Made by a program: the position numbers and the translations under genes. From an uncultured Vibrio sp. (GTDB lineage: Bacteria; Pseudomonadota; Gammaproteobacteria; Enterobacterales; Vibrionaceae), in the NCBI RefSeq assembly GCF_947488985.1, contig NZ_CANLBV010000010.1:1-64000 (forward strand): a stretch of 64,000 nt of DNA. The letters run 5' to 3'. Below, piece by piece: positions 37,436 to 47,503 of this stretch (its first letter is position 1; the number at the start of each line of letters is the position of its first letter). A model generated the notes under the pieces. That model saw nothing but the letters and a program-made list of their open reading frames with translations. It was not told where the DNA came from and made no database searches.

Positions 37436-38995
37436 GTGAATATTCTAGGATATGCACAGAAGCTGGGTAAGGCATTAATGCTACCTATCGCAACGCTTCC
37501 GATTGCGGCGCTTCTACTACGTTTAGGTCAAGGCGATCTACTTGATATTCCATTTATGGCAGAAGCTGGTGGCGCTATTTTTGGCAACCTACCACTGCTA
37601 TTCGGTCTAGGTATCGCAATTGGCCTTTCTAAGGACGGTAACGGCGCAGCAGGTCTTGCTGGTGCAGTTGCTTACTTTGTACTAACAGCGACAGCAACAA
37701 CAATTAATGCTGACGTTAACATGTCTTTCTTTGGTGGTATCTTCGCGGGTATCATTGCGGGTCACTCTTACAACGCTTTTCATGCAACACGCCTTCCAGA
37801 GTGGCTGGCTTTCTTTGCAGGTAAGCGTTTAGTACCTATCATGGCTGGTCTGTTTGCACTTGTTGCAGGTGCGGTTTCTGGTGTGGTTTGGCCTGGTGTT
37901 CAGTCTGGTCTAGACGCACTGGCTCACGCTGTATCAACATCTGGCGCTATCGGTCAATTCGTTTACGGTACGCTTAACCGTGCACTTATCCCTGTAGGTT
38001 TACACCACGTATTGAACTCATACTTCTGGTTTGGTATGGGTACATGTCAAGAAATCGTTGTTGCTGGTCAAGGCGCGTTCGCTAGCATCACTCAACTTTG
38101 TGTTGACCCATCACTAGCGAAAACTCTGGTTGTTGGTCAAGAACACACGTTTACATTCGCTAACTCTGTTACTCCAGAAATTACAACGGTAGTTAAAGAA
38201 GTGACTGAAACAGTTAAGTCTGGCGACCTACACCGTTTCTTCGGTGGTGATCTAGGCGCTGGTGTATTCATGAACGGTTTCTTCCCAGTAATGATGTTTG
38301 GTCTACCAGGTGCTGCACTTGCAATGTACCTAGCTGCTCCGGCTGAAAAACGTAGCCAAGTTGGTGGTGCACTATTCTCAGTTGCATTTTGTTCATTCCT
38401 AACAGGTATCACAGAGCCGCTAGAATTCATGTTCGTATTCCTAGCGCCTGCACTGTACGCAATGCACGCTGTATTTACTGGTCTGTCGCTAGTCGTTGCT
38501 AACATGTTTGGTACTCTGCACGGTTTCGGTTTCTCTGCGGGTCTTATCGACTTCGTACTGAACTGGGGTCTAGCAACTAAACCATTCGTACTACTGCTAA
38601 TCGGTCTTGGTTTCGGTGCTCTATACTTCTTCACTTTCTCTTTCGCAATCCGCGCTTTCAACCTGAAATCGCCAGGCCGTGAAGATGATGACGAAGCTGC
38701 AGCAACGCCTGCTGGTGAAGCTGCAAAAGGTGAAGTTGCACGCCAATACCTGAAAGCTCTAGGTGGTCACGACAACTTAACTTCAATTGATGCTTGTATC
38801 ACACGTCTACGTCTAACTCTTAAAGACCGCTCTATCGCTGATGAAGTTGTACTTAAGAAACTGGGCGCGAAAGGTGTGGTTAAACTGGGCGAGAACAACC
38901 TGCAGGTTATCCTAGGCCCTCTAGCTGAAATCGTTGCTGGAGAAATGAAAGCTATTGGTGCAGGTGAAGACCTATCTGATGTAAAACTTCCATAG
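37436..38995 (+). CDS. nagE: PTS N-acetylglucosamine permease EIICB (NagE, no EIIA)
   Basis: A 519-residue permease that brings in and phosphorylates GlcNAc. EIIC occupies 1-410 (about ten membrane segments; LIPVGLHHVLNSYFWF with H190, and GITEPLEF with E327). The EIIB domain at 433-515 has the phosphorylated cysteine C454 in SIDACITRLRL. It ends cleanly after EIIB; E. coli NagE has an extra EIIA domain. Thus phosphate must come from a separate EIIA, plausibly Crr encoded at 3488. A GTG start with AGGGGG 9 bases upstream is used. Confidence 0.95.
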   Translation: MNILGYAQKLGKALMLPIATLPIAALLLRLGQGDLLDIPFMAEAGGAIFGNLPLLFGLGIAIGLSKDGNGAAGLAGAVAYFVLTATATTINADVNMSFFGGIFAGIIAGHSYNAFHATRLPEWLAFFAGKRLVPIMAGLFALVAGAVSGVVWPGVQSGLDALAHAVSTSGAIGQFVYGTLNRALIPVGLHHVLNSYFWFGMGTCQEIVVAGQGAFASITQLCVDPSLAKTLVVGQEHTFTFANSVTPEITTVVKEVTETVKSGDLHRFFGGDLGAGVFMNGFFPVMMFGLPGAALAMYLAAPAEKRSQVGGALFSVAFCSFLTGITEPLEFMFVFLAPALYAMHAVFTGLSLVVANMFGTLHGFGFSAGLIDFVLNWGLATKPFVLLLIGLGFGALYFFTFSFAIRAFNLKSPGREDDDEAAATPAGEAAKGEVARQYLKALGGHDNLTSIDACITRLRLTLKDRSIADEVVLKKLGAKGVVKLGENNLQVILGPLAEIVAGEMKAIGAGEDLSDVKLP

Positions 38996-39050
38996 TAAAG
39001 GAAGTACTTATTAAGGCGTAGTAACTGCGCTTAACTAAGTTTCAAATTGA

Positions 39051-39076
39051 AAGCCTCCTACATGGGAGGCTTTTTT
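39051..39076 (+). terminator. Terminator of nagE
   Basis: AAGCCTCC (39051-39058) and GGAGGCTT (39065-39072) with a 6-base loop and T-run. The following 220 bases before glnS show no other feature. Confidence 0.9.
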
Positions 39077-39297
39077 GTACCTGCTGAGGAATGTCAATTG
39101 ATACGGTTCGCTCTATTCTTCATCTAATAGACTAAATAATCGCAATTAACGGATAGTTCTTATTGTGCAAAGGCAAAGAATTGTGGATGATTAGCAACAA
39201 TGATCTTTCTATCTTTGACTTGCGCTATAAGCGTCCGTTTTCTTGGAGATGAAAGATAACTTTCTCTGACAATACTAAATACATAGAGGTGCTATAG

Positions 39298-40965
39298 ATG
39301 AGTGAAGCTGAGGCTCGTCCATCGAATTTCATTCGCCAAATTATCGACAAAGATTTAGCGGATGGTACACACAGTAGCGTGCATACTCGTTTCCCGCCGG
39401 AGCCGAACGGCTACCTGCACATTGGTCACGCTAAATCTATTTGCTTGAATTTTGGTATTGCTCAGGACTACCAGGGACAATGTAATCTTCGTTTCGATGA
39501 TACAAACCCTGAAAAAGAAGACGTTGAATACGTTGAGTCAATTAAGAATGATGTAAGCTGGTTAGGCTTTGAATGGTCTGGTGACATTTGTTACTCATCA
39601 AACTACTTCGATACGCTTTACGCTTATGCTGTGGAATTAATTAATAAAGGCTTAGCGTACGTTGACGAGCTAAGTCCTGAGCAGATCCGTGAATACCGTG
39701 GCACGCTAAAAGAGCCAGGTAAAGCGAGCCCGTACCGTGACCGTAGCCCAGAAGAGAACCTAGCGTTATTTGAAAAAATGCGTGACGGTGGCTTTGAAGA
39801 AGGTAAAGCGTGTCTACGTGCTAAGATCGACATGAGCTCTTCATTCATGGTGATGCGTGATCCTGTTATCTACCGTGTTCGTTTTGCTCACCACCATCAG
39901 ACGGGTGACAAGTGGTGCATTTACCCAATGTACGACTTCACTCACTGTATTTCTGATGCGTTAGAGGGTATTACACACTCTATCTGTACGCTTGAATTCC
40001 AAGACAACCGTCGCCTGTACGATTGGGTTCTAGATAACATCACGATCGATTGCCAACCTCGTCAGTACGAGTTTAGCCGTCTGAATCTTGAATACACAGT
40101 GATGTCTAAGCGTAAGCTGAACCAACTTGTGGTTGAAAATCTAGTTCAAGGTTGGGATGACCCACGTATGCCAACTATCTCTGGTTTACGTCGTCGTGGT
40201 TTCACTTCTGCGTCTATTCGTGAATTCTGTAAGCGTATCGGTGTGACTAAACAAGAGAACATGATTGAGTTCGGTTCACTTGAGTCTTGTATCCGTGATG
40301 ACTTGAACGAAAATGCACCCCGTGCAATGGCGGTTCTAGATCCGGTTAAGATCGTGATTGAAAACTACGATGCAGATAAAGTAGAAACACTAACGGTTGC
40401 TAACCACCCGAACAAACCTGAAATGGGTACTCGTGAAGTACCGTTTACTCGTGAAGTTTGGATCGAGCGTGATGACTTCCGTGAAGAAGCAAACAAGAAG
40501 TACAAGCGTTTGGTTCTAGGTAAAGAAGTTCGCCTACGTGGTGCTTACGTAATTAAAGCAGAGCGTATCGAGAAAGATGCAGAAGATAACATTACTACTA
40601 TCTTCTGTTCTTACGATGACGAAACGCTAGGTAAGAACCCAGCAGATGGCCGCAAAGTGAAGGGTGTTATCCACTGGGTATCTGCTGATAAAGCACTGCC
40701 AGCTGAAATTCGTCTATACGATCGTCTATTCACTGTAGCAAACCCAGCTGCTGCGGATGATTTCGCTGCAACGATCAACCCAGAGTCATTGGTTAAGTTG
40801 AACGGTTTTGTTGAGCCTAGCCTAGCGGAAGGTGCAGCAGAGCAAGCGTACCAGTTTGAACGTACAGGTTACTTCTGCGTAGATTCGAAAGACTCTAAAG
40901 CAGACGCGCTCGTGTTCAACCGTACGGTTGGTCTACGTGACACTTGGGGTAAAACTGAAGCTTAA
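39298..40965 (+). CDS. glnS: Glutaminyl-tRNA synthetase
   Basis: A 555-residue class I synthetase, same length class as E. coli GlnRS (554). The HIGH motif appears in [15 protein letters not shown] and the KMSKS motif as VMSKRKL. The C-terminal two-barrel anticodon-binding part is complete (from about 340). nagE-glnS is the E. coli order as well. It has its own terminator at 41001. Confidence 0.98.
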   Translation: MSEAEARPSNFIRQIIDKDLADGTHSSVHTRFPPEPNGYLHIGHAKSICLNFGIAQDYQGQCNLRFDDTNPEKEDVEYVESIKNDVSWLGFEWSGDICYSSNYFDTLYAYAVELINKGLAYVDELSPEQIREYRGTLKEPGKASPYRDRSPEENLALFEKMRDGGFEEGKACLRAKIDMSSSFMVMRDPVIYRVRFAHHHQTGDKWCIYPMYDFTHCISDALEGITHSICTLEFQDNRRLYDWVLDNITIDCQPRQYEFSRLNLEYTVMSKRKLNQLVVENLVQGWDDPRMPTISGLRRRGFTSASIREFCKRIGVTKQENMIEFGSLESCIRDDLNENAPRAMAVLDPVKIVIENYDADKVETLTVANHPNKPEMGTREVPFTREVWIERDDFREEANKKYKRLVLGKEVRLRGAYVIKAERIEKDAEDNITTIFCSYDDETLGKNPADGRKVKGVIHWVSADKALPAEIRLYDRLFTVANPAAADDFAATINPESLVKLNGFVEPSLAEGAAEQAYQFERTGYFCVDSKDSKADALVFNRTVGLRDTWGKTEA

Positions 40966-41000
40966 TGCTTGAGTGCTTAGCTTGTTAAAAACGACCCAAT

Positions 41001-41030
41001 AAAAAACCGGCTTACTAAGCCGGTTTTTTT
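41001..41030 (+). terminator. Terminator of glnS
   Basis: AAAAAACCGGCTT and AAGCCGGTTTTTT form a long stem with a 3-base loop (41014-41016). Symmetric A and T runs would also let it serve fur on the other strand. Confidence 0.93.
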
Positions 41031-41134
41031 GTGTTTGAATGCGGATGAGATGAGCTCGGGAGTGGTTGAGTTTGTTACACGAATTCCATTACCTTCCCAC
41101 GCTATCACCAGCTAAGCAAAGCTGGCGTTGTGTT

Positions 41135-41581
41135 TTATTTCACTTTATGTGCATCTGGATTGCCTTTGCAATCTTCGCTAATGCATTTACCGTACAGGTA
41201 TAAACTGTGGTTCGTCAGTTTAATATTATGACGTAATGCGATTTCTCTTTGTCTTTCTTCAATAACCTCATCAGAGAATTCGATCACAACACCACAGTCT
41301 AGACACACTAGGTGATCATGGTGGTGTTGTGTTGAAAGTTCAAATACCGATTTGCCACCTTCAAAATGGTGGCGAGTAACGATGCCAGCGTCATCGAATT
41401 GGTTGAGCACTCGATAAACCGTTGCAAGCCCGATCTCTTCACCTAAGTCGATCAACTTTTTATATAAATCTTCAGCACTAATATGTTGGCAGTCTGGCTG
41501 TTGTAATACTTCTAAAATTTTGAGCCGTGGAAGGGTCACTTTAAGACCAGCATCTTTTAGCGCTTGATTATTGTCTGACAT
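41135..41581 (-). CDS. fur: Ferric uptake regulator Fur
   Basis: A 148-residue Fe(II)-dependent repressor, the usual length. It starts MSDNNQALKDAGLKVTLPRLK with AGGAAAG upstream; 24 more codons in frame do not resemble any Fur. The winged helix is at 10-80 and the metal sites include the HHHDHLVCLDCG segment (about 88-97) with the zinc cysteines. No Fur box that I trust was seen just upstream. The gene sits close to fldA, as in E. coli. Confidence 0.97.
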   Translation of the reverse strand: MSDNNQALKDAGLKVTLPRLKILEVLQQPDCQHISAEDLYKKLIDLGEEIGLATVYRVLNQFDDAGIVTRHHFEGGKSVFELSTQHHHDHLVCLDCGVVIEFSDEVIEERQREIALRHNIKLTNHSLYLYGKCISEDCKGNPDAHKVK

Positions 41582-41785
41582 ATACTTTCCTGTTGATGAT
41601 CTGCAGCAATTAACAGAATTCAATATTAAAACCATTATAGTTGAGTCAGGCATAACAATAAACCACGAACTTCAAAGGGTTACCTGCCCAAATCACAATC
41701 TGTTTTGTAAATTGGAAATATCTCACTTATAGTAGAGGTAAGACCAGTTAAGGTGGTATTTCTCATATGAACACGGAATGTTATT

Positions 41786-42292
41786 ATGAATAAGCAACTT
41801 GCAAAAGTATATAAACCAAACATTGTCAAATTCGCACTCAATATTTGGCCTCCGTTCTGGGGAGCAGGCATCAAGATTGCCCATATTAGCGCTGATTTTA
41901 GGGTAGTAAAGACAGTACTCAAGCTGCGTTGGTGGAATAAAAATGCCAATCGTACCCAATATGGTGGCAGTATTTTTTCTCTGACCGATCCTGTTTACTC
42001 ATTGATGTTAATGGGCATTCTAGGTGAACGATATTATGTGTGGGATAAAGAGGCGAGCATCAACTTTATCAAACCGGGGCAATCTGATTTGTATGCCGAC
42101 TTTGAGATAAGCCAAGAGCAGCTTGATGAGATCTATCGTCAGACACAGCTTGGAGAAAAATGTTTCCCTGAGTTTATTATCTACGTGAAAGATAAGCAGG
42201 GGAATGTGGTTTCAGAAATTCAACGCACCCTCTATGTGAGAAAGAAACCTCAATTTAGGGAAGAGGACCAAGGTCTAGAGGCCGAGTGTTGA
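41786..42292 (+). CDS. DUF4442 protein, hotdog-fold thioesterase-like
   Basis: A 168-residue protein of the DUF4442 family, which shares the hotdog fold of acyl-CoA thioesterases. The segment GGSIFSLTDPVYSLMLMGILG, centred on an aspartate, is at the expected active-site helix, and INFIKPGQSDL lies on the core strand. It has no signal peptide. The gene lies between fur and fldA on the opposite strand. A role in lipid or CoA thioester metabolism is possible but unproven. Confidence 0.82.
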   Translation: MNKQLAKVYKPNIVKFALNIWPPFWGAGIKIAHISADFRVVKTVLKLRWWNKNANRTQYGGSIFSLTDPVYSLMLMGILGERYYVWDKEASINFIKPGQSDLYADFEISQEQLDEIYRQTQLGEKCFPEFIIYVKDKQGNVVSEIQRTLYVRKKPQFREEDQGLEAEC

Positions 42293-42311
42293 TTGGTATG
42301 AACTAGAAAGC

Positions 42312-42339
42312 AAAAAACCTCCAACAAGGAGGTTTTTTT
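42312..42339. terminator. Shared terminator for the DUF4442 gene and fldA
   Basis: AAAAAACCTCC (42312-42322) and GGAGGTTTTTT (42328-42338), loop AACAA. Symmetric A and T runs serve both convergent genes. Confidence 0.92.
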
Positions 42340-42377
42340 ATTGATAGCGAGTTGTCATTACAGACAATAACTAGAAA

Positions 42378-42911
42378 TTAGTCTTCTAGTTCTGCTAGGC
42401 ACATCTCTTCGTGGATTTGTTTAACCCAGTTAGATACACGCTCATCAGTTAGCTCAGGTTGACGATCTTCATCGATACATAGGCCAACGAATTGGCTGTC
42501 ATCGCCTTCAACTAAACCTTTCGATGCTTCGAACTCGTAGCCTTCAGTTGAAGTGTAACCTAGAATCGTACCGCCTTTCGCTTCAACGATGTCACGTATA
42601 GTACCCATAGCATCACAGAAGTATTCTGCATAATCTTCTTGGTCGCCACAGCCAAAGATAGCAACAAGCTTGGTTGAGAAATCAATCGCTTCTAGCTCTG
42701 GGAAAAAGTCATCCCAATCACATTGTGCTTCGCCGTAGTACCACGTAGGGATACCAAGCAGCAGTAGATCGAAGTTATCGATATCTTCTTTGCTGCTTTT
42801 TGCAATGTCTTGAACGTGAACGAGCTGCTTGCTCAATTGCTTTTGAATCATCTTAGCAACAGCTTCAGTGTTACCTGTATCGCTACCAAAGAAGAGACCT
42901 ACACTTGCCAT
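42378..42911 (-). CDS. fldA: Flavodoxin
   Basis: A 177-residue long-chain flavodoxin, an FMN electron carrier. The FMN phosphate loop is GSDTGNTEAVAK, and the two ring-stacking segments are IPTWYYGEAQCDWDDF and GCGDQEDYAEYF. I start at MASVGLFFG with AAAGG about 10 bases upstream; six more codons in frame look unneeded. It is close to fur and upstream of nothing on its own strand before the shared terminator. Confidence 0.97.
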   Translation of the reverse strand: MASVGLFFGSDTGNTEAVAKMIQKQLSKQLVHVQDIAKSSKEDIDNFDLLLLGIPTWYYGEAQCDWDDFFPELEAIDFSTKLVAIFGCGDQEDYAEYFCDAMGTIRDIVEAKGGTILGYTSTEGYEFEASKGLVEGDDSQFVGLCIDEDRQPELTDERVSNWVKQIHEEMCLAELED

Positions 42912-42969
42912 AGAATCATTACCTTTCATTTTGTCTGTTGTCGGTGTAATAAAGTTCGGAAGGGGATGG

Positions 42970-43188
42970 TTAGATCCCAGTTCCTTCCCAGCTTAGTTGG
43001 ATTATCCCTTTGGCGATAAAACCCGCACAACCAAGGAAAAGCACTAGCCACACAATGCGACGACCAAATGCAGGAACATTTCCTTGCTTAAGAACGTCCT
43101 TAATTGCCATGCCGATCAAAAAGAAAATCGCGGCAAACATGAGATCTAAACCAATAGATTCAATGATGTTCATGTAGTCGTAAAGCAT
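42970..43188 (-). CDS. DUF2788 small membrane protein
   Basis: A 72-residue protein with two membrane segments (about 11-29 and 42-62) joined by KDVLKQGNVPAFGRR. It starts MLYDYMNIIESIG with AAGG 6 bases before ATG. I recognise it as DUF2788, a family conserved at this locus in vibrios. It is 58 bases upstream of fldA on the same strand and may be co-transcribed with it. Function unknown. Confidence 0.8.
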   Translation of the reverse strand: MLYDYMNIIESIGLDLMFAAIFFLIGMAIKDVLKQGNVPAFGRRIVWLVLFLGCAGFIAKGIIQLSWEGTGI

Positions 43189-43295
43189 GGGAACCTTATA
43201 TACCAAATTTGCTTTGGCGCACTATATCACTGTTGTGAGATAAAGTTAATCGACAGTGATTAGCCGCTTTCATTTATCTGCATTAAAAAGTGTAT

Positions 43296-44057
43296 TTAAG
43301 CGATGAATTTTCGGATGACTCTGAGTACTTCCACTGGCTTTTCAGCATGCAGCCAGTGACCCGTATTGGCAATGACGTGTGCTTTGGCGCTGGAAAATTG
43401 CTGCTGAACGGCTACTTGATGCTCTGCTGTGAGGTAATCGGAATCCCCGCCTTTTATGAGCAAAGTTTTCACTGAGGTTAGCGGGATCGGTTGCCAACCT
43501 TGAATATGCGAGTAATTAGTCAGCAGTGAAGCGACGTTGAAGCGCCACTCCATAATACCTTGTTCAGTGTTGAATAGAGACTTAGTTAAGAACTGGCGCA
43601 CCCCGTCTATTTCAATATGTTTTGCGAGAACCTTGAGCGCATCTGAGCGTGATGTTGGCTTTTCTTCTATCACTGCTTGTAGGCCTGCGAATACGTTGTC
43701 GTGACGATTTTGAGTATACGCGATGGGTGCCATATCTAATACAATCAGCTTATGCAATGTGAGGTATTGTGTCAGTGCCATCGCGACCTTGCCACCCATT
43801 GAGTGCCCAATTACAGTGACGTCTTTCAACTCAAGATCACTCAATAGTTGGGCGACATCTTGTGCCATCACTCGGTAGTCATGGCTATCACTATGGAAAG
43901 ATTGACCATGGTTGCGGAGATCGATGCTAAGCACTTGGTGATCGGATTTTAGATCCCGAGCCAGTATGCCAAGGTTGTCGAGATTACCAAATAATCCATG
44001 GATCAAAACAATGGTGTGACCCTCACCTTCCAATTTATAGTTGAGCTGTACTGACAT
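43296..44057 (-). CDS. ybfF: Alpha/beta-hydrolase esterase YbfF
   Basis: A 253-residue hydrolase. The oxyanion segment VLIHGLFGNLDNLG is followed by the nucleophile elbow GHSMGGKVA with the serine, and the catalytic histidine in NTGHWLHAEKP near the C-terminus. Same length and order as in E. coli, where YbfF hydrolyses short-chain esters and acyl-CoA thioesters. The start is less sure: ATG 44057 gives the E. coli-like length, while ATG 44072 or further upstream would add residues. Divergent from seqA. Confidence 0.93.
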   Translation of the reverse strand: MSVQLNYKLEGEGHTIVLIHGLFGNLDNLGILARDLKSDHQVLSIDLRNHGQSFHSDSHDYRVMAQDVAQLLSDLELKDVTVIGHSMGGKVAMALTQYLTLHKLIVLDMAPIAYTQNRHDNVFAGLQAVIEEKPTSRSDALKVLAKHIEIDGVRQFLTKSLFNTEQGIMEWRFNVASLLTNYSHIQGWQPIPLTSVKTLLIKGGDSDYLTAEHQVAVQQQFSSAKAHVIANTGHWLHAEKPVEVLRVIRKFIA

Positions 44058-44150
44058 TTTTATCTTATTCATGGTGGGTTTGACGTAGAGTATCCGCGCG
44101 GATCTCGCTATAATCCCCCAGAGTTTAAACATTGAGATTGTGAAAAGCGA

Positions 44151-44690
44151 ATGAAAACAATTGAGGTTGATGAGGACCTATACCGTTTTATAGCGGGCCA
44201 GACAGAACGTATTGGCGAAAGCGCTTCAGATATTCTGCGTCGCTTGTTAAAGGTTGATAGCCAAGGTACGGCTCCGATTGAAGAGATCGTTGAGCCAAAA
44301 GGCATCGTGGTTAGCAAAGAGGTAGGCTTTACTCTAGAGAAGCTCGATGGTGTTAAAGAAATGCGCTCATTACTTATATCAGATGAGTTTGCGTCACTAA
44401 AGAAAGCCATTGATCGTTTCATGCTGGTGTTATCAACACTGCATAAAATCGACCCTGAACGCTTTTCAGAAGCGACTCAAGTAAAAGGCCGTAAGCGTGT
44501 TTACTTTGCAGATAACGAAGCAACCTTGCTAGCAAACGGCAACACAACAAAGCCGAAAGCCATTCCACAAAGTCCTTTTTGGGTTATTACAAATAACAAT
44601 ACAAGCCGAAAAAGACAGATGGTTGAGCAGCTGATGAGCCGCATGAGTTTCCCAGCAGAATTGATAGAAAAAGTAACAGGTTCAATTTAA
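44151..44690 (+). CDS. seqA: Replication-initiation negative modulator SeqA
   Basis: A 179-residue protein. The N-terminal oligomerisation domain starts MKTIEVDEDLYRFIAG, and the C-terminal domain, which binds hemimethylated GATC pairs, covers about 70-179. SeqA delays re-initiation at oriC and occurs together with Dam. The order ybfF, seqA, pgm is that of E. coli. A strong terminator separates it from pgm. Confidence 0.97.
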   Translation: MKTIEVDEDLYRFIAGQTERIGESASDILRRLLKVDSQGTAPIEEIVEPKGIVVSKEVGFTLEKLDGVKEMRSLLISDEFASLKKAIDRFMLVLSTLHKIDPERFSEATQVKGRKRVYFADNEATLLANGNTTKPKAIPQSPFWVITNNNTSRKRQMVEQLMSRMSFPAELIEKVTGSI

Positions 44691-44703
44691 AGAAATCTGA
44701 TTT

Positions 44704-44749
44704 AAACCTCATAATATCCATGGATAAGAAGATATTATGAGGTTTTTTT
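44704..44749 (+). terminator. Terminator between seqA and pgm
   Basis: AAACCTCATAATATC (44704-44718) pairs perfectly over 15 bases with 44731-44745, then T-run. It ends 30 bases before the pgm start. Confidence 0.92.
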
Positions 44750-44779
44750 GTTTTTAAATTTTATATAAGGATGTCAAAA

Positions 44780-46426
44780 ATGGCTATGCACCCTCGTGCT
44801 GGGCAGAAAGCTCAACAGGAAGATCTTCATAATATTCCGGCTTTAGTTGCTAACTATTTCTTACAGCAACCGGATGCGACGAACACAGACCATAAAGTAC
44901 TTTTCGGTACTTCTGGTCACCGTGGTACAGCAGACAAATCCACATTTAACGAAAACCACATTCTAGCGATTGCACAAGCGGTCGCTGAAGTTCGTGCCGA
45001 GCAAGGTACAACTGGCCCTCTTTTCTTAGGTAAAGATACTCACGCTCTATCTGAGCCTGCATTCTCTACGGTTATCGAAGTGCTGGTAGCGAACGGTGTT
45101 GAAGTTATTATTCAAGAAAACAATGGCTTTACTCCAACTCCTGGTATCTCGCACGCGATTCTTACGCACAATCTAGTGAATGACAAAAAAGCCGACGGCA
45201 TTGTTATCACGCCTTCGCATAACCCACCTCAAGATGGCGGTATCAAATACAACCCGACACACGGTGGCCCAGCTGAAGCTGAATTGACTCAAGCGATTGA
45301 AGACCGTGCCAACGTGATCATTGCCGAGCAAATGCAAGGTGTTAAGCGTACGCCTATCGCACAAGCCAAACAGTCAGAGCTGGTAAAAGAAGTGGATCTG
45401 GTTGCCCCATACGTCGCTGATTTGGTTAATGTGGTCGATATGGAAGCGATCCAGAAAGCCAACATCAAAATTGGTGTTGATCCTCTAGGTGGCAGTGGTA
45501 TCGATTACTGGCGTCAAATTAGCAAAGCGTACAACTTAGATCTTACTCTGGTGAGTGAAGCGATTGACCCTTCATTCCAGTTTATGTCTCTGGATAAAGA
45601 CGGCGTGGTTCGTATGGACTGTTCTTCTCCATACGCGATGGCTGGCTTATTGGCTCTTAAAGACGAGTACGCTCTAGCGTTTGGTAACGATCCGGATTAC
45701 GATCGCCACGGCATCGTGACACCAAAAGGCCTGATGAATCCAAACCATTATCTAGCAGTGTGTATTGATTACCTATACCGTCACCGTGAAGGCTGGGGTA
45801 AGGACGTTGCAGTTGGTAAGACACTCGTATCAAGTGCACTGATCGATCGCGTGGTTGCTGACTTAGGCCGTGAGCTTTGTGAAGTACCGGTTGGCTTCAA
45901 ATGGTTCGTTGACGGCCTATATAACGGTCAGTTTGGTTTCGGCGGTGAAGAGAGTGCAGGTGCTTCTTTCTTACGTAAAGACGGTACGCCTTGGTCAACA
46001 GATAAAGACGGCCTGATTCTTTGCCTACTTGCGGCTGAGATCACAGCGGTTACTGGTAAGAACCCACAAGAATACTATGAAGAGCTAGCGGCGAAACACG
46101 GTGAGTCTAAGTACAACCGTATTCAAGCAGTCGCAAATGGCGCGCAAAAAGACGTGCTTAAAAAGCTATCTCCAGAGATGGTTTCTGCTGAGACGCTTGC
46201 GGGTGATACCATTACTGCGCGCCTAACACACGCTCCAGGTAACGGTGCTGCGATTGGCGGCCTAAAAGTGACGACTGAGAACGGTTGGTTTGCAGCTCGT
46301 CCATCAGGTACAGAAGACATCTACAAGATCTACTGTGAAAGCTTTAAGGGTGAAGAGCACCTGAAAGCCATCGAAGCAGAAGCTCAAGAGATTGTGAACC
46401 AAGTATTTGCCGCAGCCGGTCTATAA
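44780..46426 (+). CDS. pgm: Phosphoglucomutase (alpha-D-glucose phosphate-specific)
   Basis: A 548-residue enzyme that interconverts glucose-1- and glucose-6-phosphate. FGTSGHRG near the N-terminus, the phosphoserine in [12 protein letters not shown], the metal-binding [10 protein letters not shown], and the sugar-binding [10 protein letters not shown] are all present, with RPSGTED near the end for the phosphate. I use the ATG at 44780 ([13 protein letters not shown]) because AAGG lies about 10 bases before it; an ATG three codons earlier overlaps the spacing. Lies after seqA as in E. coli. Confidence 0.97.
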   Translation: MAMHPRAGQKAQQEDLHNIPALVANYFLQQPDATNTDHKVLFGTSGHRGTADKSTFNENHILAIAQAVAEVRAEQGTTGPLFLGKDTHALSEPAFSTVIEVLVANGVEVIIQENNGFTPTPGISHAILTHNLVNDKKADGIVITPSHNPPQDGGIKYNPTHGGPAEAELTQAIEDRANVIIAEQMQGVKRTPIAQAKQSELVKEVDLVAPYVADLVNVVDMEAIQKANIKIGVDPLGGSGIDYWRQISKAYNLDLTLVSEAIDPSFQFMSLDKDGVVRMDCSSPYAMAGLLALKDEYALAFGNDPDYDRHGIVTPKGLMNPNHYLAVCIDYLYRHREGWGKDVAVGKTLVSSALIDRVVADLGRELCEVPVGFKWFVDGLYNGQFGFGGEESAGASFLRKDGTPWSTDKDGLILCLLAAEITAVTGKNPQEYYEELAAKHGESKYNRIQAVANGAQKDVLKKLSPEMVSAETLAGDTITARLTHAPGNGAAIGGLKVTTENGWFAARPSGTEDIYKIYCESFKGEEHLKAIEAEAQEIVNQVFAAAGL

Positions 46427-46463
46427 TCTAATAAGATTCATGGATTTATCAAGCAAATAGTCG

Positions 46464-46495
46464 AAGGGTTGATGTGAAAGCATCAGCCCTTTTTT
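46464..46495 (+). terminator. Terminator of pgm
   Basis: AAGGGTTGATG and CATCAGCCCTT form an 11-bp stem with one G-U pair and loop TGAAAG, then T-run. Confidence 0.88.
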
Positions 46496-46499
46496 ATTC

Positions 46500-46534
46500 G
46501 TGCTAGGTGCTAGGTGCTAGGTGCTAGGTGCTAG
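46500..46534. repeat. 7-bp tandem repeat (GTGCTAG)5
   Basis: Five perfect copies of GTGCTAG start four bases after the pgm terminator, in the convergent gap to the DUF1853 gene. Confidence 0.95.
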
Positions 46535-46576
46535 TTTAGTGTAAGAGTGAAAAGGTGAGTGAGTTAGCTTAGATGA

Positions 46577-47395
46577 CTAACCGTGTGGCCAGCTTTGTGG
46601 CATCACAAACCAGAATTGCCCAGATTTGGTTTGCCCATGCACGAAGCGCTCACCAAACTCAGTAATAGGCTCACCGCTGAAATCATCCGTCCCCGCAGCC
46701 CATTGTTCTTTGGTGAGAGGGTAGAGCGCTTCAGTGATTAGATGAACTTGATTTTGATAGCACCAAAAACCGTTTACTTGGCTTGGATTAATGTCGTAAC
46801 CCAAACACTCATTAGGTACGTTTTGCTCCAAGAATGGGTTGGTGTATAAACGGCCTTGCATGAGTAAGTGTTTAGAGTCGACATTGATCTCTGGATATTG
46901 CTCAACAAAAGCAGCTGAAGAGGAGATACTGAGCTGGTGGCTGAGCATCCGGTCGAGCTTTTTATCCAATTGATCGTGAGAGTTGGGGCCAAACCAGGTC
47001 TGTTCATAGAGTAGGTAAAACTTAATCGCCACTTCCCAATGCTGCAGTTTGTGGCTGTTCTTTTCTTCAACAATAAAGTCGATAGCGCCTAGTGTTCGGC
47101 CTTCCACGTTGATCTGAATCTCATCATGTTTTATTGAGTAATTCGCTGAGGCAGTGATCACTTGTTGACATAGATATTGGTAGAGGAAGCCGAGTCTAGG
47201 GTTACCATGATAAGCCTGTGATGCGTCGATGGCATGCTGGCTTGAGAATGCACTAATATCAGATATTGGTGGTTTGATGTCGAGTAGCGGTGGTGAGTCG
47301 ATGACCCATTGGTAAAAACGTTGCAGTGCAGTCATCGGTTCCTCATCAACTTCAGTCATATGGTCTTGATAAATAGATCTGCTCTTCATAAACAT
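46577..47395 (-). CDS. DUF1853 family protein, nuclease-like fold possible
   Basis: A 272-residue protein of the DUF1853 family. The middle has GAIDFIVEE, then about 10 residues on HWEVAIKFYLLY: an Asp followed by ExK, the pattern of PD-(D/E)XK nucleases, which supports but does not prove a nuclease fold. No activity is known to me. Start choices are ATG 47395 (AAAGAG upstream) or later ATGs; the family core begins at about residue 22. It is divergent from the Nif3-family gene. Confidence 0.82.
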   Translation of the reverse strand: MFMKSRSIYQDHMTEVDEEPMTALQRFYQWVIDSPPLLDIKPPISDISAFSSQHAIDASQAYHGNPRLGFLYQYLCQQVITASANYSIKHDEIQINVEGRTLGAIDFIVEEKNSHKLQHWEVAIKFYLLYEQTWFGPNSHDQLDKKLDRMLSHQLSISSSAAFVEQYPEINVDSKHLLMQGRLYTNPFLEQNVPNECLGYDINPSQVNGFWCYQNQVHLITEALYPLTKEQWAAGTDDFSGEPITEFGERFVHGQTKSGQFWFVMPQSWPHG

Positions 47396-47503
47396 AGCTC
47401 TTTGTAAACGTAGATCTTTATAAACATCGCCCCAAGGGCTTTCGACATTCTACCCGTAAATTGATATAACGACGTTATTATAAAGGTAAGCCGGAAAAGA
47501 AAA

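Noticed and set aside
37436-38995. nagE considered a truncated gene
   Set aside because: The missing EIIA is a clean domain absence with a normal terminator after the stop, not a frameshift.
46500-46534. Short repeats considered as a CRISPR remnant
   Set aside because: The copies are head to tail with no spacers and only 7 bp long; the same holds for 48414 and 59952.
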